A stretch of DNA of 64,000 bases from positions 1 to 64,000 of the forward strand of contig CAZLQD010000036.1 of NCBI GenBank assembly GCA_964561605.1. The letters are read 5' to 3'. Every line of letters begins with the position of its first letter. Positions within the stretch are counted from its first letter, which is position 1. The position numbers and the translations under genes were made by a program. The notes under the pieces were generated by a model. It was not told where the DNA came from, did no database searches, and saw only the letters and a program-made list of their open reading frames with translations. This document shows, piece after piece, positions 34,301-42,726 of this stretch. The stretch is from JALUZX01 sp964561605. GTDB lineage: Bacteria > Planctomycetota > UBA1135 > JALUZX01.

Positions 34301-36009
34301 GCCGGTGGGCCGAGGACGAGGCCGCCCAGGGGAGGCGCCTGGCCGGGGAGAACCGGAAGCTCTGGGAGACCCTGGAGGAACTCCGCGCCAGGGAGGCGGG
34401 CCTGAGGGAAGAGGTGGCCCGCCTGGAAGGCCGGGCCCGGGAGCTTGAAGGGGCTCTCCGGGAGTCCCGGGCCGAGGTGGAGGATCTCCGGCGGGAGAGG
34501 GAACGCCTGGAAGAGGAACTGGCCGGGAGGGAGTCGGAACTCCTCCGGGTCCGTGAGGCGGTCAGGGCGTTGGAGGAGGCCTTGGGCCGGGAGCGGGAGG
34601 AACGGCACAGGGAACGGGAGGCCTTTCTCGAGGAGGGCCGGCGGGCCAGGGCCTGGATGCGGGAAACCCGTTATCTCCTCCACCTGGAGAGGACCGGGAA
34701 GGAAGAGGCCCTCCAGTGGCAAGTGGGGGCTTTTCTCCTGGACCGGATGAGACTTCGCCGCCCCGTGAAGGCCTTGCTTTCGGGTTGGCGGACCCTGGGG
34801 GCCGGTCTGACCAGGATCGCCGCTTCGGCGGCCGGGGGGAAGGGCCTGGTCCTGGCCTGGCCGGAGGGTTCCTCTTCCCACGCGGCCTTTCCGGCGGCCT
34901 TGGAGGCGGAATTCCTCGAAAGGGAGGGTGTGAAGGTGGAGGCCTTCCGCTGGAAGAGGAGCGGTGCCCGATCCCCCGGAAGAGAAAGGTTCCTGCACCA
35001 GGATCCCTTCCTCCAGAATAGGGACCGGTCCTGGTTCTTCCGGAGGAAGAGATCGGCCGCCGAGAAGGTGGATGCCCTCCCTCTGGAGAAAGGGAACCGG
35101 GACCGGCTCTATACCTTCGCCCGGACCCTCCTGGCCGGGAGGGCGGGCTGCGTCCAGGCCCAGGGGCTCGGGTTTTCTCTCTGGGAGGCCTATGCGGCCC
35201 ACTTGCTTTGCGGGATTCCATGGGCGGCCTCCCTGAGTCCCTTCGACCTGGTCTTGCTGGAAAGGGAGAGGGAGACCTGGGCCCCCCTTCTGGAGAGAGC
35301 CTCCCTCCTTCTCGTGGAGAACGAGGCGGGCCGGAAGGCCCTTGCGGAGCTCCTTCCGGGAGGAACGGAGGAGCGGATCCTCGTGAGGGGGCCCCTCCCC
35401 TGGAACGGGGGTGGGAGGACCGGCCCCGGCCAGGGCCCCCTCAAGGCCGTGGCCCTGGGAACGGTGGTCCACGAGCGGGAGCTCAACGTGATCCCCGACG
35501 CCCTGGCGGTCGCTCTGGAGGCCGGGGCGGACGTGGAGGTCTGTTTCCTGGGCGGGCCCAGGGAAGACCCCGACGGCCTGGAGGCGTGGGATTGGTTCCG
35601 GGGCAGAGTATACAATCAGGGCCTCGAAGGGAAGTTCCGCTTCCTCGACGGGCTGACACCCGCTTCCGCCGCCGGCCTCCTGGCGGGAGCCGATCTCCTG
35701 CTGGAAGGCCGTCTCCGGGAGGGGGCCCCCGAGGGTGCGGCCTTCCTGGTGGGGGCCTTGGGCGTGGGCCTTCCTGCGGCGGCGCCGGCGGAACCCCCTC
35801 TCCGGGAGGCGGCCCCCCTGGAAGGCCTCTTCCTCTACCAACCCGGCGACGCCGGGGCCCTGGGCGCCGTCCTGGCGGAACTTGCGGCGGATCCGGAAAA
35901 GCGGGTGCCTCCCCCTTCCGGGACCCTGGAGAGGTTCGTCTCTTCCCGGGGGATTCGAGCCTGGATCGAGAGGCTCCGCGGTCTTGTCGGCCGGGGTGGG
36001 GAGGGGTGA
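31321..36009 (+). CDS. Giant three-part glycosyltransferase: GT4-like, GT2, coiled coil, GT-B-like
   Basis: 1562 aa from GTG. Residues 1 to about 385 resemble a family 4 enzyme (PRREPLSLLDDPVLFARDLA, SHHAGRVREELGA, FQEGGLYLLLAAMAAARPV) but with a degenerate EX7E. Residues about 624-880 are a GT2 domain: VTVLVPSYKHEDF, VLVVDDCSPDGTAEKA, NERNLGLGES and ILNSDDLFHPDR. Residues about 970-1120 are a long coiled coil rich in Glu, Arg and Leu. Residues about 1170-1560 look like another GT-B domain (AVALGTVVHERELNVIPDAL, FLDGLTPASAAGLLAGADLLL). The likely role is assembly of a complex surface glycan, with the coiled coil as oligomeriser or length gauge. It overlaps the next gene. Confidence 0.82.
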   Translation: MKAAFLLPRREPLSLLDDPVLFARDLARALEKEGHGAELLAPPPPGGEKGIDLGKRLGGAGFPSLGRNLERADSLRRALKKGLREGAWDLLEVFWVEGWEAWAPCLAGTPFLGRFPCPFPGSPPGRPGSLDSLVGRFFGRSAAGELRGFSALSSHHAGRVREELGARCIFRVIHPGLDPTPFLEVEPLPLEGGPSRVLCLLGGDEEEGLFLARALGPVLESREEPEVLVWTRKGDSPAARAFLEELRDRAGRPDRIRLEGAPRVGKLPGLLRESRALLATSFQEGGLYLLLAAMAAARPVLVPALPWIYEYVRPEIDGLVLPAGEAEAWTSGLDRVLRDGGLVRLLGEGGRSRVEARFRAGECARASLGFWSRTILPRDDGGLQEEPFRLDPGNWFHAWWVEGGGERKTLLREEPAGHPVAADLSLEEMGFLFRFLSRAWWDQGGAWDSPVAEFLSSLDRLLEEKSSRDLAGPPGKRARESGLLSLPPLDHPLFETPLGGAFLEESWSVRDLSFFREWLEEECRGGWFLEKGIENPVLRKMVVLFAADHPSETLFSLLRRAYRESRAREALLGEDRVLFEEEDRDGSFRKAVEKLGLHLPLERPPVFPVPPGKGAPSSKGSGPAVTVLVPSYKHEDFIRAALESVLGQTYPEVRVLVVDDCSPDGTAEKARELDDPRITVEVNERNLGLGESILSVLPEVDTPYTAILNSDDLFHPDRIAACVEALEMRPDAALAATEMVFADGKGRVLDRENTPLVEVGPRVRDLVSWYENEIRFADPPLDRTSLEGLVRHNHLLTSSNIFCRTEYLKEKSGVFRGLLYTVDWSLFLEGAREGRLLFLEEPLLAYRLHERNTMWFQEESRPGYVLEIHRLLSSFFERLGRDGRGEEAAKLLLREAGKHGEVGGWFLSLAGLDLLPGGKDLPPWLLESLERIRPEKFLLREAHRVGLDWRRIGNLLWEAERSLPARTAVQLCRREKAGLEGKLAWVEGAREEFRRWAEDEAAQGRRLAGENRKLWETLEELRAREAGLREEVARLEGRARELEGALRESRAEVEDLRRERERLEEELAGRESELLRVREAVRALEEALGREREERHREREAFLEEGRRARAWMRETRYLLHLERTGKEEALQWQVGAFLLDRMRLRRPVKALLSGWRTLGAGLTRIAASAAGGKGLVLAWPEGSSSHAAFPAALEAEFLEREGVKVEAFRWKRSGARSPGRERFLHQDPFLQNRDRSWFFRRKRSAAEKVDALPLEKGNRDRLYTFARTLLAGRAGCVQAQGLGFSLWEAYAAHLLCGIPWAASLSPFDLVLLERERETWAPLLERASLLLVENEAGRKALAELLPGGTEERILVRGPLPWNGGGRTGPGQGPLKAVALGTVVHERELNVIPDALAVALEAGADVEVCFLGGPREDPDGLEAWDWFRGRVYNQGLEGKFRFLDGLTPASAAGLLAGADLLLEGRLREGAPEGAAFLVGALGVGLPAAAPAEPPLREAAPLEGLFLYQPGDAGALGAVLAELAADPEKRVPPPSGTLERFVSSRGIRAWIERLRGLVGRGGEG

Positions 36010-36014
36010 GTGGG

Positions 36015-36881
36015 ATGGCTCTCCTCTCGGTTCTCGTTCCCACTTGGAACGGTGAGGCCACCTTGGGGCGCACCCTGGAGTGCCTCCTCTCCCAGGAGGG
36101 CCCCGAATTGGAGATCCTGGTCTGCGACGACGCCTCCACCGACGGGACGGTCCAGGCGGCCTTGGCCTTCGGGGACCGGAGGATCGAGGTGCACCGGAAC
36201 CGGGAGCGGGCCGGCATCGTGGGGAACTGGAACCGGGGCCTCGGTCTGGTCCGGGGGAAGTACGTGGCCGTCGTGGGCCAGGACGACGAGGTGGACCCGG
36301 GATGGGCCCGCTCTCTCGTAGACCTCCTGGAAAGGCATCCCGAGGCGGACCTGGCCTTCTCCCGGCGGCGTTTCGTTTACGACGACGAAGAGAGCCGGAA
36401 GGTGGTGGGACACTTCTTCTCCGGGATCTACCCCGAGATGTTGCGGGCCTTCTACGGGCGGATCGGCGAGGTGATCCCGCCGGAGGTCATGTTCCGGGAA
36501 GCCCTGGTCCACCATTTTCGGATCAACCTGATCGGTGAGCCTTCCTTCGTGATCTTCCGCCGGGAGAACCCGGCCGTGGAAGAGGGTTTCGACCCGCTCA
36601 TGACCCAGATGATGGACTGGGAGTTCTTCACCCGGTTCTTCAAGGACAAGCCGATCCTCCATTGTCCGAAGGTGCTCGGCACCTATCACATCCGGGGGAA
36701 GGGGGCTTCCGTGGACAACGCGAAGAACCTGGTCCGCCACCACAGGGAGTTCGACCACCTCCTGGAACTGGTCCTTGAGAGGTTCCGGGCCTTCCTGGAC
36801 GAGGAGAGCCGGGCCCTCCTGAGAGAGAAACAGAGGGAGGCCCGCCAGGAGGCGGCCAGGCTCTCCTCGGGAGGGGATTGA
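36015..36881 (+). CDS. Family 2 glycosyltransferase
   Basis: 288-aa GT-A enzyme: LSVLVPTWNGEATLGRTLEC, VCDDASTDGTVQAA, NRERAGIVGNWNRGL and VVGQDDEVDPGWA as the DxD region, then SRRRFVYDDEE and GTYHIRGKGASVD. ATG 36015 was chosen; GTG 36006, which overlaps the upstream stop as GTGA, is equally possible. Either way it is translationally linked to the 1562-aa glycosyltransferase and most likely adds another sugar to the same glycan. The downstream 170-bp gap to the kinase gene has no gene. Confidence 0.88.
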   Translation: MALLSVLVPTWNGEATLGRTLECLLSQEGPELEILVCDDASTDGTVQAALAFGDRRIEVHRNRERAGIVGNWNRGLGLVRGKYVAVVGQDDEVDPGWARSLVDLLERHPEADLAFSRRRFVYDDEESRKVVGHFFSGIYPEMLRAFYGRIGEVIPPEVMFREALVHHFRINLIGEPSFVIFRRENPAVEEGFDPLMTQMMDWEFFTRFFKDKPILHCPKVLGTYHIRGKGASVDNAKNLVRHHREFDHLLELVLERFRAFLDEESRALLREKQREARQEAARLSSGGD

Positions 36882-37051
36882 ACCGGACCATCCCCCCCCT
36901 CTCCCTCTCCCGGGAAAGGCGGGATGAGAGGTTTTTTTGTGGAAAGGGAGAGGCCTATCCTTAGCTTCAGCTCTTCCGGCGGGTCGGTTCGGCCGGATTT
37001 CCCTCTTTCGCCGGGCTTGCGAAGGTTCTTGGATCTCAGGGAGGGATCTCC

Positions 37052-40000
37052 TTGGAAAGAGATGGCGGGCGGGATTTTCCTACCGGCGGCGGCTGGGATG
37101 CCACCCGGTCCAGGGACGGGGAGAGACTTTCGGGACCGGTGGAACCGGGCCGGCCTCCCCTGGAGCGGGGGGGGCGTTACATCCTGGACCCCGAGCCCTT
37201 CGCCGAAGGAGGGATGGGGAAGATCTGGAAGGCCTGGGACAAGGTCCTCCTCCGCCACGTGGCGGTGAAGAGCCTCAAACCGGCTCTCTCCTCCTCCCTT
37301 GCCGCCCGGGGGCGGTTCGCCAGGGAGACGAGGATCATGGCCCTCCTTCCCCATCCCGGTGTCTGTCCCATCTATGACAAGTATCTCTCCATGGAACCTC
37401 CCTGTTACACGATGAAACTCGTGGAAGGGGAAACCCTGGAGAAGAGGATCCGGGACCTCCACGGCCGGGGGGGGGATGTTCTCGAGCAGGCCCTCCCATC
37501 CCTGGTCCAGGTGATGATCTCCCTTTGCAACACTCTCTCCTTCGCCCACCACCAGGGCGTGATCCACAGGGATCTGAAGCCTGCCAACATCCTTCTCGGG
37601 CCCTTCGGCGAGGTCTACGTGATGGACTGGGGCCTGGCCCGCGTGGTGGGGGGGGAGGGATCCGCCTTCCAGGATGGAACGGAGGAAGATGGATCGGTTA
37701 CGGAGAATCGTTTCAGCATCTCCGGGACCGTGATGGGCACCCCGGGATACATGGCTCCCGAGCAGGCGAGGGGGGACCTGGAGGAGATCGACGGGATCAC
37801 CGACGTCTACGGTCTCGGGGCGGTGCTCTTCCATTGCCTCGCCGGTGTGCCGCCCCACAAGGGGAAGGACAAGGACTCCCTCCTGGAAGAGGCCCGCCGG
37901 GGAAGGGTCCCTTCCCCCTTGGAGTGGAAGAGGGGCCTGCCCCGCGACCTGGCGGCCATCTGCAGGAAGGCCCTGGCCCCGGCCAAGGAGGACCGTTATG
38001 CCTCGGCGGCCGAGATGGGGAAGGACCTCCAGCGGTTCCTCCAGGGAAAGACCGTCTCGGCCTATACCTACCAATGGTGGGAGAAGGCGGCCAAATGGGG
38101 GAACCGCAACAGGCGGGCCCTCCTTGCAGTGGGGTGGACGGCCCTGGCCGCGTCGATCCTCATCTCGGTGGTGCTCTTCTTCTATTCCCGCGACATGGGC
38201 CGGGCGGCCCGGCGGGCCGTGGAGCTCCGGGAAGACGCCCTGGTCCGGCTGGCCCAGTCGCAGTTCCTCCTGGGGCGGCCCCTGGCGGCGAGACGGACCC
38301 TGGAGGAGGCGGAGAAGATCTCCCCCCCGGGGAGCGCGGCGGCGGAGAGGGTCTCCTACATGGAGGACCGCTCCTATCTCCGTGCCTGGCCTCCCTTCGC
38401 AGCCTTTCCCGGGGATGGAAAGGCCGTGACGGGCCTTTCCTTCTTCGGCGGGGGAAGGTTCCTGGCGGCGGGGTTCCATGGCGGTTTCTACCAGGTCCGG
38501 GAAGCCCTCACGGGGAGGGTCCTTTCCTCGGGAAGGCTTGGGGACAGGGGGGATGTGGTGGTGGAGGCCGCCGGGCGGGGAGACCTGGCGGCTTTTGTGG
38601 CGGTGGAGGATTTCCTGGACAGGAGGAGACGCACCTCTTCGGTCTTCCTGGTCCGCCCGAACAGGCCTCGGCCCGTGCTCCTCTTCCGGGAGAAGGGCTG
38701 GATCCGGGGGTGCCGCTTCTTCCGGGGAGAGAAGGGGCCGGTCCTGGTCTGTGACGCCGAGATCGGGCCGGGCCGGGTCCTGGACCTTTCCTCCGATCCT
38801 CCCCGCTCCTTCGTGCCCCCCGCCGGGAAGGATGGGGGCGGAACGGCTCTCTTGCCGAGGGGGGCGCCCCTCTTCTCGTGGACGGGGGAAGAAGGGGACA
38901 AGGTGGTCCGCTTCCGGGAGGGAAGGACCGGACGTCTCCTCTACGGGAAGGAGTTTCCCTATTCCGTGTCCATCTTCAGCCACGACGGGGCCTTTCGGAA
39001 GTTGCTCCTTGCGCATTTCCGCAACTGGTTCCTGGTGGACCTGGCCGGGGGGCGTGCCTTGGGAGACGCCAGGGAGACCGAGACCCGGATCGAGGACGCC
39101 CTGCTTACGCCCGACGGCAAGTGGGCCGTGATCGTGGAGCGGTCGGGCCAGGTCCGGATCTGGAACCTGGAATCGGGAGGGGGTCCGGTCCTGTTCGGGA
39201 TCGACCGGGGGGAGTCCGGCGGGGCCGCCCTGGATCCTTCGGGAGGGGTCCTGGCCGTGGGGAACGACCGGGGGGACCTCTTCTTCTTCCAGCTTCCCCG
39301 GGCCGGGAAGGAGTATCGATTCAGGCACGAAGGAACCGTCCGAAGTCTGGCCTTTTCCCCTTCGGGGGAATTCCTGCTCTCCGCCGGCGAGGACCGGGTC
39401 CTTCTCTTCCGGGACCTCCTTGCGGGCCGGATCCTGGCGCGGCACGTCCTTCCCTGGAAGGGAAAGCTCGTCTCCGCCGCCCTCTCCCCCGGAGGGAATC
39501 GAGTCCTCTGCGGAGGGGACGGGGGCGTCCTCAGGCTCCTGGACACCGTGACGGGGAGGCAGGTCCTTTCCCTCCGGGGACATCGAAGCCGGGTCTGGAC
39601 GGTCTGTTTCTCCCGGGACGGCCGGCTGGCCGCCTCGGGAAGCCGGGACAAGACGATCCGGGTCTGGGACTTGGAGAGGGGGAAATGCCGGGAGGTCCTG
39701 GAAGGTCACAGGAGCTCCGTCAAGGGCGTCAGGTTCGGGCCCGGAGGAAAGATCCTGGCCTCTTCCAGCGTGGACGGAACCGTCCGGACCTGGGCCCTTC
39801 CGGGGGGGCGTCCCCTCGGGACCTGGATGGTGCGGGATTCGGATACGGTATACCAGATCTTCTTCGACGACCGGGGTGGGCTCCTCTTCTCCGTCCACGA
39901 GGGCCGTTTCCTGCGGTTGGACCCGGCGAGCGGGGAAATCCGGGAGATCGGGAGGTGTGCCGAGGCCGCCCTGGGCCTGGATTGCCTTCCCGGGGGGCGG

Positions 40001-40567
40001 CTGGCCTTCCTGGCCGGGATGGGAGGAAGGGTGGGGATCTACGAACCCCTGGGGAAGGGCTTGCTCTGGGACGACCTGGTCCAGGGGGCGGTCTTCTACT
40101 GCGCGGGCATCGCCCCGGGAGGAGCCTGGATCGCCGCAGGCAGGCGGGACGGGGGGATCTTCCTCATGCCTTGCCGTAGGGCCGGGAAGATCCGCCGCCT
40201 CCGGGAGGAGGCCCGGACTCTCAGGGCCCGCCTTCTCCACTCCCCCGGGGACCGGTCCCTCCTCCTCCGCCTTGCCCGCAATTACGCTCGAGGAGGAGGA
40301 TGGGACTGGGCGGCCCGGGCCTTCCTGGCACTTCTCGAGGAAGGCGCCCTTCCCCCGGGGGACGATCCGGTCCGGGCTCTCTGGATGGGAGGATTTCCCG
40401 CCCAAGGGCTGGACCTCCTGGGCCGGATGGAGAAGAGCCGGGGCCTTTCGGTCTACGAAAGGCTCCTCCGGCGGGCCCTGGAGAGAGACCTCTCTTCCCG
40501 GAAAGAGGGAAGGCTCCCCGGAGGAGGGCCGGGTTCTCCTGTTTCCCCGCAGGGCCGGGCCAGGTAG
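37052..40567 (+). CDS. Membrane-bound Ser/Thr protein kinase with WD40 sensor domain
   Basis: 1171 aa. The start is TTG 37052 with GAGGGA 7 nt upstream; an in-frame stop at 36962 allows no ATG or GTG before it. Residues about 42-330 are a Hanks-type kinase: AEGGMGKIWKAWD glycine loop, VAVK with Lys73, HRDLKPAN with Asp174, DWG at 192-194 in place of DFG, and GTPGYMAPEQ. A single membrane segment lies at about 355-377. From about 440 to 1075 there are WD40 repeats, the clearest being RVWTVCFSRDGRLAASGS and KGVRFGPGGKILASSS, each ending in a WD-like dipeptide. The last 100 residues are helical. It probably signals across the membrane or scaffolds partners. Confidence 0.9.
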   Translation: MERDGGRDFPTGGGWDATRSRDGERLSGPVEPGRPPLERGGRYILDPEPFAEGGMGKIWKAWDKVLLRHVAVKSLKPALSSSLAARGRFARETRIMALLPHPGVCPIYDKYLSMEPPCYTMKLVEGETLEKRIRDLHGRGGDVLEQALPSLVQVMISLCNTLSFAHHQGVIHRDLKPANILLGPFGEVYVMDWGLARVVGGEGSAFQDGTEEDGSVTENRFSISGTVMGTPGYMAPEQARGDLEEIDGITDVYGLGAVLFHCLAGVPPHKGKDKDSLLEEARRGRVPSPLEWKRGLPRDLAAICRKALAPAKEDRYASAAEMGKDLQRFLQGKTVSAYTYQWWEKAAKWGNRNRRALLAVGWTALAASILISVVLFFYSRDMGRAARRAVELREDALVRLAQSQFLLGRPLAARRTLEEAEKISPPGSAAAERVSYMEDRSYLRAWPPFAAFPGDGKAVTGLSFFGGGRFLAAGFHGGFYQVREALTGRVLSSGRLGDRGDVVVEAAGRGDLAAFVAVEDFLDRRRRTSSVFLVRPNRPRPVLLFREKGWIRGCRFFRGEKGPVLVCDAEIGPGRVLDLSSDPPRSFVPPAGKDGGGTALLPRGAPLFSWTGEEGDKVVRFREGRTGRLLYGKEFPYSVSIFSHDGAFRKLLLAHFRNWFLVDLAGGRALGDARETETRIEDALLTPDGKWAVIVERSGQVRIWNLESGGGPVLFGIDRGESGGAALDPSGGVLAVGNDRGDLFFFQLPRAGKEYRFRHEGTVRSLAFSPSGEFLLSAGEDRVLLFRDLLAGRILARHVLPWKGKLVSAALSPGGNRVLCGGDGGVLRLLDTVTGRQVLSLRGHRSRVWTVCFSRDGRLAASGSRDKTIRVWDLERGKCREVLEGHRSSVKGVRFGPGGKILASSSVDGTVRTWALPGGRPLGTWMVRDSDTVYQIFFDDRGGLLFSVHEGRFLRLDPASGEIREIGRCAEAALGLDCLPGGRLAFLAGMGGRVGIYEPLGKGLLWDDLVQGAVFYCAGIAPGGAWIAAGRRDGGIFLMPCRRAGKIRRLREEARTLRARLLHSPGDRSLLLRLARNYARGGGWDWAARAFLALLEEGALPPGDDPVRALWMGGFPAQGLDLLGRMEKSRGLSVYERLLRRALERDLSSRKEGRLPGGGPGSPVSPQGRAR

Positions 40568-40604
40568 AAAGAGGGGCGGGGAAGGGGCTCCTCCTGGAGG
40601 AAAC

Positions 40605-41960
40605 ATGGAAGGCGGTGGTGATCTCTACGTAGGAGGGGGCAGGCTCTTCCGGCAGGGCCGGCTGGAGCGGGCCGACCTCCTGGTGGAAAAGGGTCGGATC
40701 ACCAGGGTCGGAACCTTCCCCCCCCCGAAGGGAGCAGAGGTCCTGGACGCCTCGGGTCTCCTGGTCCTTCCCGGGGGCGTGGACAACCATGTCCACTTCC
40801 GCGAACCGGGCCTGGCCGGGAAGGAGGGATACGAGACGGGCACGAAAGGGGCCCTCCACGGCGGAGTGACGGCCGTCCTGGAGGTCCAGAACAACCCGCC
40901 TCTCCTCCTGGATCCTCCTTCCTGCAGGGCCAAGCTGGACCTGGTGGGGCCCAAGGCCCGTTGCGACTTCGGGATCTACGGAAACCTGGTGCCCCGGGCC
41001 CTTCCCCACCTGGTGGAGACGGCTCCCTTCTGCCCGGCCTTCAAGCTCTTCGCCGGGGGAACGACGGGCATGGCTGCCGCCGGGGACTACGGCGGGATCC
41101 GGCGCCTCCTCCTGGGAGCCGCCCGGGCGGGGGTCCAGGTCGTGGTCCATTGCGAGGACCCGGGGATCCTGGCGGCGGCCCCCCCTGCGGAAGAGCTGTC
41201 GCCGGAACAACACGGCCTCCTGGCCAGGCCGCCCGTGGCGGAATGGGTGAGCGTGGCCGCCCTCCTGGAGCTTGTGAGGGACACGGGAGCGGAGGTCCAC
41301 TTCTTCCACGTCTCCACCGCCCGGGGGGTGGAACTGATAGATGGGGCCCGGGAAGAGGGACTGCCCGTCTCGGCCTCGACCTGTCCCCACTACCTCTACT
41401 TCGAGGCCCGGGACGCCGGTGAGCTGGGAAACCTCCTCAAGGTGAATCCCGGGATCCATGGGGAGGAGGACCGGGATGCCTTGCGGAAGGCCCTGGCCGC
41501 CGGGAGGGTGGAGGTCTGGTCCACCGACCATGCGCCCCACTTCAAGGAGGAGAAAGAGAAAATTTACGCCAAGGCGCCTTCGGGGATCCCATCGGTGGAT
41601 CTCTTCTGGCCCCTTCTCCTGGAACTGGTCCACCAGGGAGTCCTGGACCTGGGCCGGGCCGTGGAGGCGGGGGCCGAGGCGCCGGCCAGGATCCACGGCC
41701 TGGAGAGAAAAGGTTCCCTGGAACCGGGGAAGGACGGGGACCTGGTCCTGGTCGAATGGGACGTGGCAAGAAAGGTCCGGGCGGGAGAGCTTCCCTCCCG
41801 GGCGGAGTACAGCCCCTACGAGGGAAGGACCCTGAGGGGATGGCCCCTGGTCACGGTCCTCAGGGGGCGGGTCGCCTTCAGGAGGGGGGAGGAAGGGGGG
41901 CACTCCTTTCCTGGGGAGCCCCTGGGACGGCCCCTTCCGGGGCGGGGAGGAAAGAGATGA
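40605..41960 (+). CDS. pyrC: Dihydroorotase or related cyclic amidohydrolase
   Basis: 451 aa, cytoplasmic. It would close carbamoyl-aspartate to dihydroorotate in pyrimidine synthesis. Metal ligands of the amidohydrolase fold are visible: His62 and His64 (DNHVHFREPG), Lys147 (PAFKLFAGG, the position carbamylated in allantoinase, hydantoinase and some dihydroorotases), His182 (VVHCEDPG), His235 (FFHVSTARG) and Asp308 (STDHAPH). Allantoinase is a less likely alternative. ATG 40605 has GGAGG 4 nt upstream; the longer open frame is a shadow of the kinase gene. The stop overlaps the next gene as ATGA. Confidence 0.85.
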   Translation: MEGGGDLYVGGGRLFRQGRLERADLLVEKGRITRVGTFPPPKGAEVLDASGLLVLPGGVDNHVHFREPGLAGKEGYETGTKGALHGGVTAVLEVQNNPPLLLDPPSCRAKLDLVGPKARCDFGIYGNLVPRALPHLVETAPFCPAFKLFAGGTTGMAAAGDYGGIRRLLLGAARAGVQVVVHCEDPGILAAAPPAEELSPEQHGLLARPPVAEWVSVAALLELVRDTGAEVHFFHVSTARGVELIDGAREEGLPVSASTCPHYLYFEARDAGELGNLLKVNPGIHGEEDRDALRKALAAGRVEVWSTDHAPHFKEEKEKIYAKAPSGIPSVDLFWPLLLELVHQGVLDLGRAVEAGAEAPARIHGLERKGSLEPGKDGDLVLVEWDVARKVRAGELPSRAEYSPYEGRTLRGWPLVTVLRGRVAFRRGEEGGHSFPGEPLGRPLPGRGGKR

Positions 41961-42631
41961 GAATGAGGGTCCCCTCGGGGGTGTTGCTCGCCCTCGTCCT
42001 ATCGTTGTCCTTCTTCTCCTGCGGAGACAGGAAGGAGGCCGAGGCGAAGGCTCTCCTGGAACGGGCCCGGGCCCTGGACGCCGCCACGGGGAAGGAGCGC
42101 AAGGACGCACTCCAGAAGATGCGCATCCTCCTGAAGAAGGCCCTGGACCTCTCGCCGGAGCTCGGTGAGGCCCAGGGGCTTTTGGCCCGTGTGCTCCTGG
42201 AGCAGGGGGAGTTCAAGAAGGCCCTCGACCTGGTGGAGGGCATCCCTTATCCGGCGGACCGGGATTCCCTCACGATGGCCCTCGCGGCGGCGGAGCTCTA
42301 CCGGCTCAAGGGCGATCCCTCCCTGGCGGACAAGGCCCTCCTGGGCCTGGCCGACGCGGGAGAGGCGGTCCGCCCGGAAGACCGGTTCCGCGTGGCCCGG
42401 GCCCTCCTGGAAGGGCCCGGGGAGGAGGGGCACCGCAAGGGGATCGATCTCCTCGAGAAGCTCCTGGCCTCCATGGAGAATCCCCCCTCGGCCTGGCTGG
42501 CCATGGCGGGAGTGGCCCTCTTCAGGGCTGGAAGGAGGAAGGAGGCCCTTCCCTACCTCGAAAAGGCTCTGAAGGACCCGGCCCTGCCCGAAGCCGAGAC
42601 GATCCGGAAGCTCGCCGGGGCCTGCAAGTAG
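41957..42631 (+). CDS. Lipoprotein with TPR-like helical repeats
   Basis: 224 aa. An N-terminal lipoprotein signal ends in SFFSC (Cys22 lipidated). The mature part consists of helical pairs (ALLERARALDAATGKERKDA, AQGLLARVLLEQGEFKKALD, MAGVALFRAGRRKEALPYLE) that resemble tetratricopeptide repeats. The ATG overlaps the dihydroorotase stop (ATGA) with GGGGAGG 6 nt upstream. Such proteins are usually scaffolds for envelope complexes; no specific partner is evident here. Confidence 0.78.
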   Translation: MRMRVPSGVLLALVLSLSFFSCGDRKEAEAKALLERARALDAATGKERKDALQKMRILLKKALDLSPELGEAQGLLARVLLEQGEFKKALDLVEGIPYPADRDSLTMALAAAELYRLKGDPSLADKALLGLADAGEAVRPEDRFRVARALLEGPGEEGHRKGIDLLEKLLASMENPPSAWLAMAGVALFRAGRRKEALPYLEKALKDPALPEAETIRKLAGACK

Positions 42632-42726
42632 ATGCCTTTTCTTGACCCGCGGCGTCCCTGGTGGGAAGAATCCTCTTCTTTTCCCCGACCCGCCCCCGAC
42701 CCCAGGTTGCCCTCCAGGAGGTTCCC

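Noticed and set aside
36686..40606. Minus-strand open frame of 1306 codons
   Set aside because: It lies opposite the kinase-WD40 gene, whose domains are unmistakable. Long antisense frames are expected with this high GC content; the translation is low-complexity Pro/Gly/Arg/Glu.
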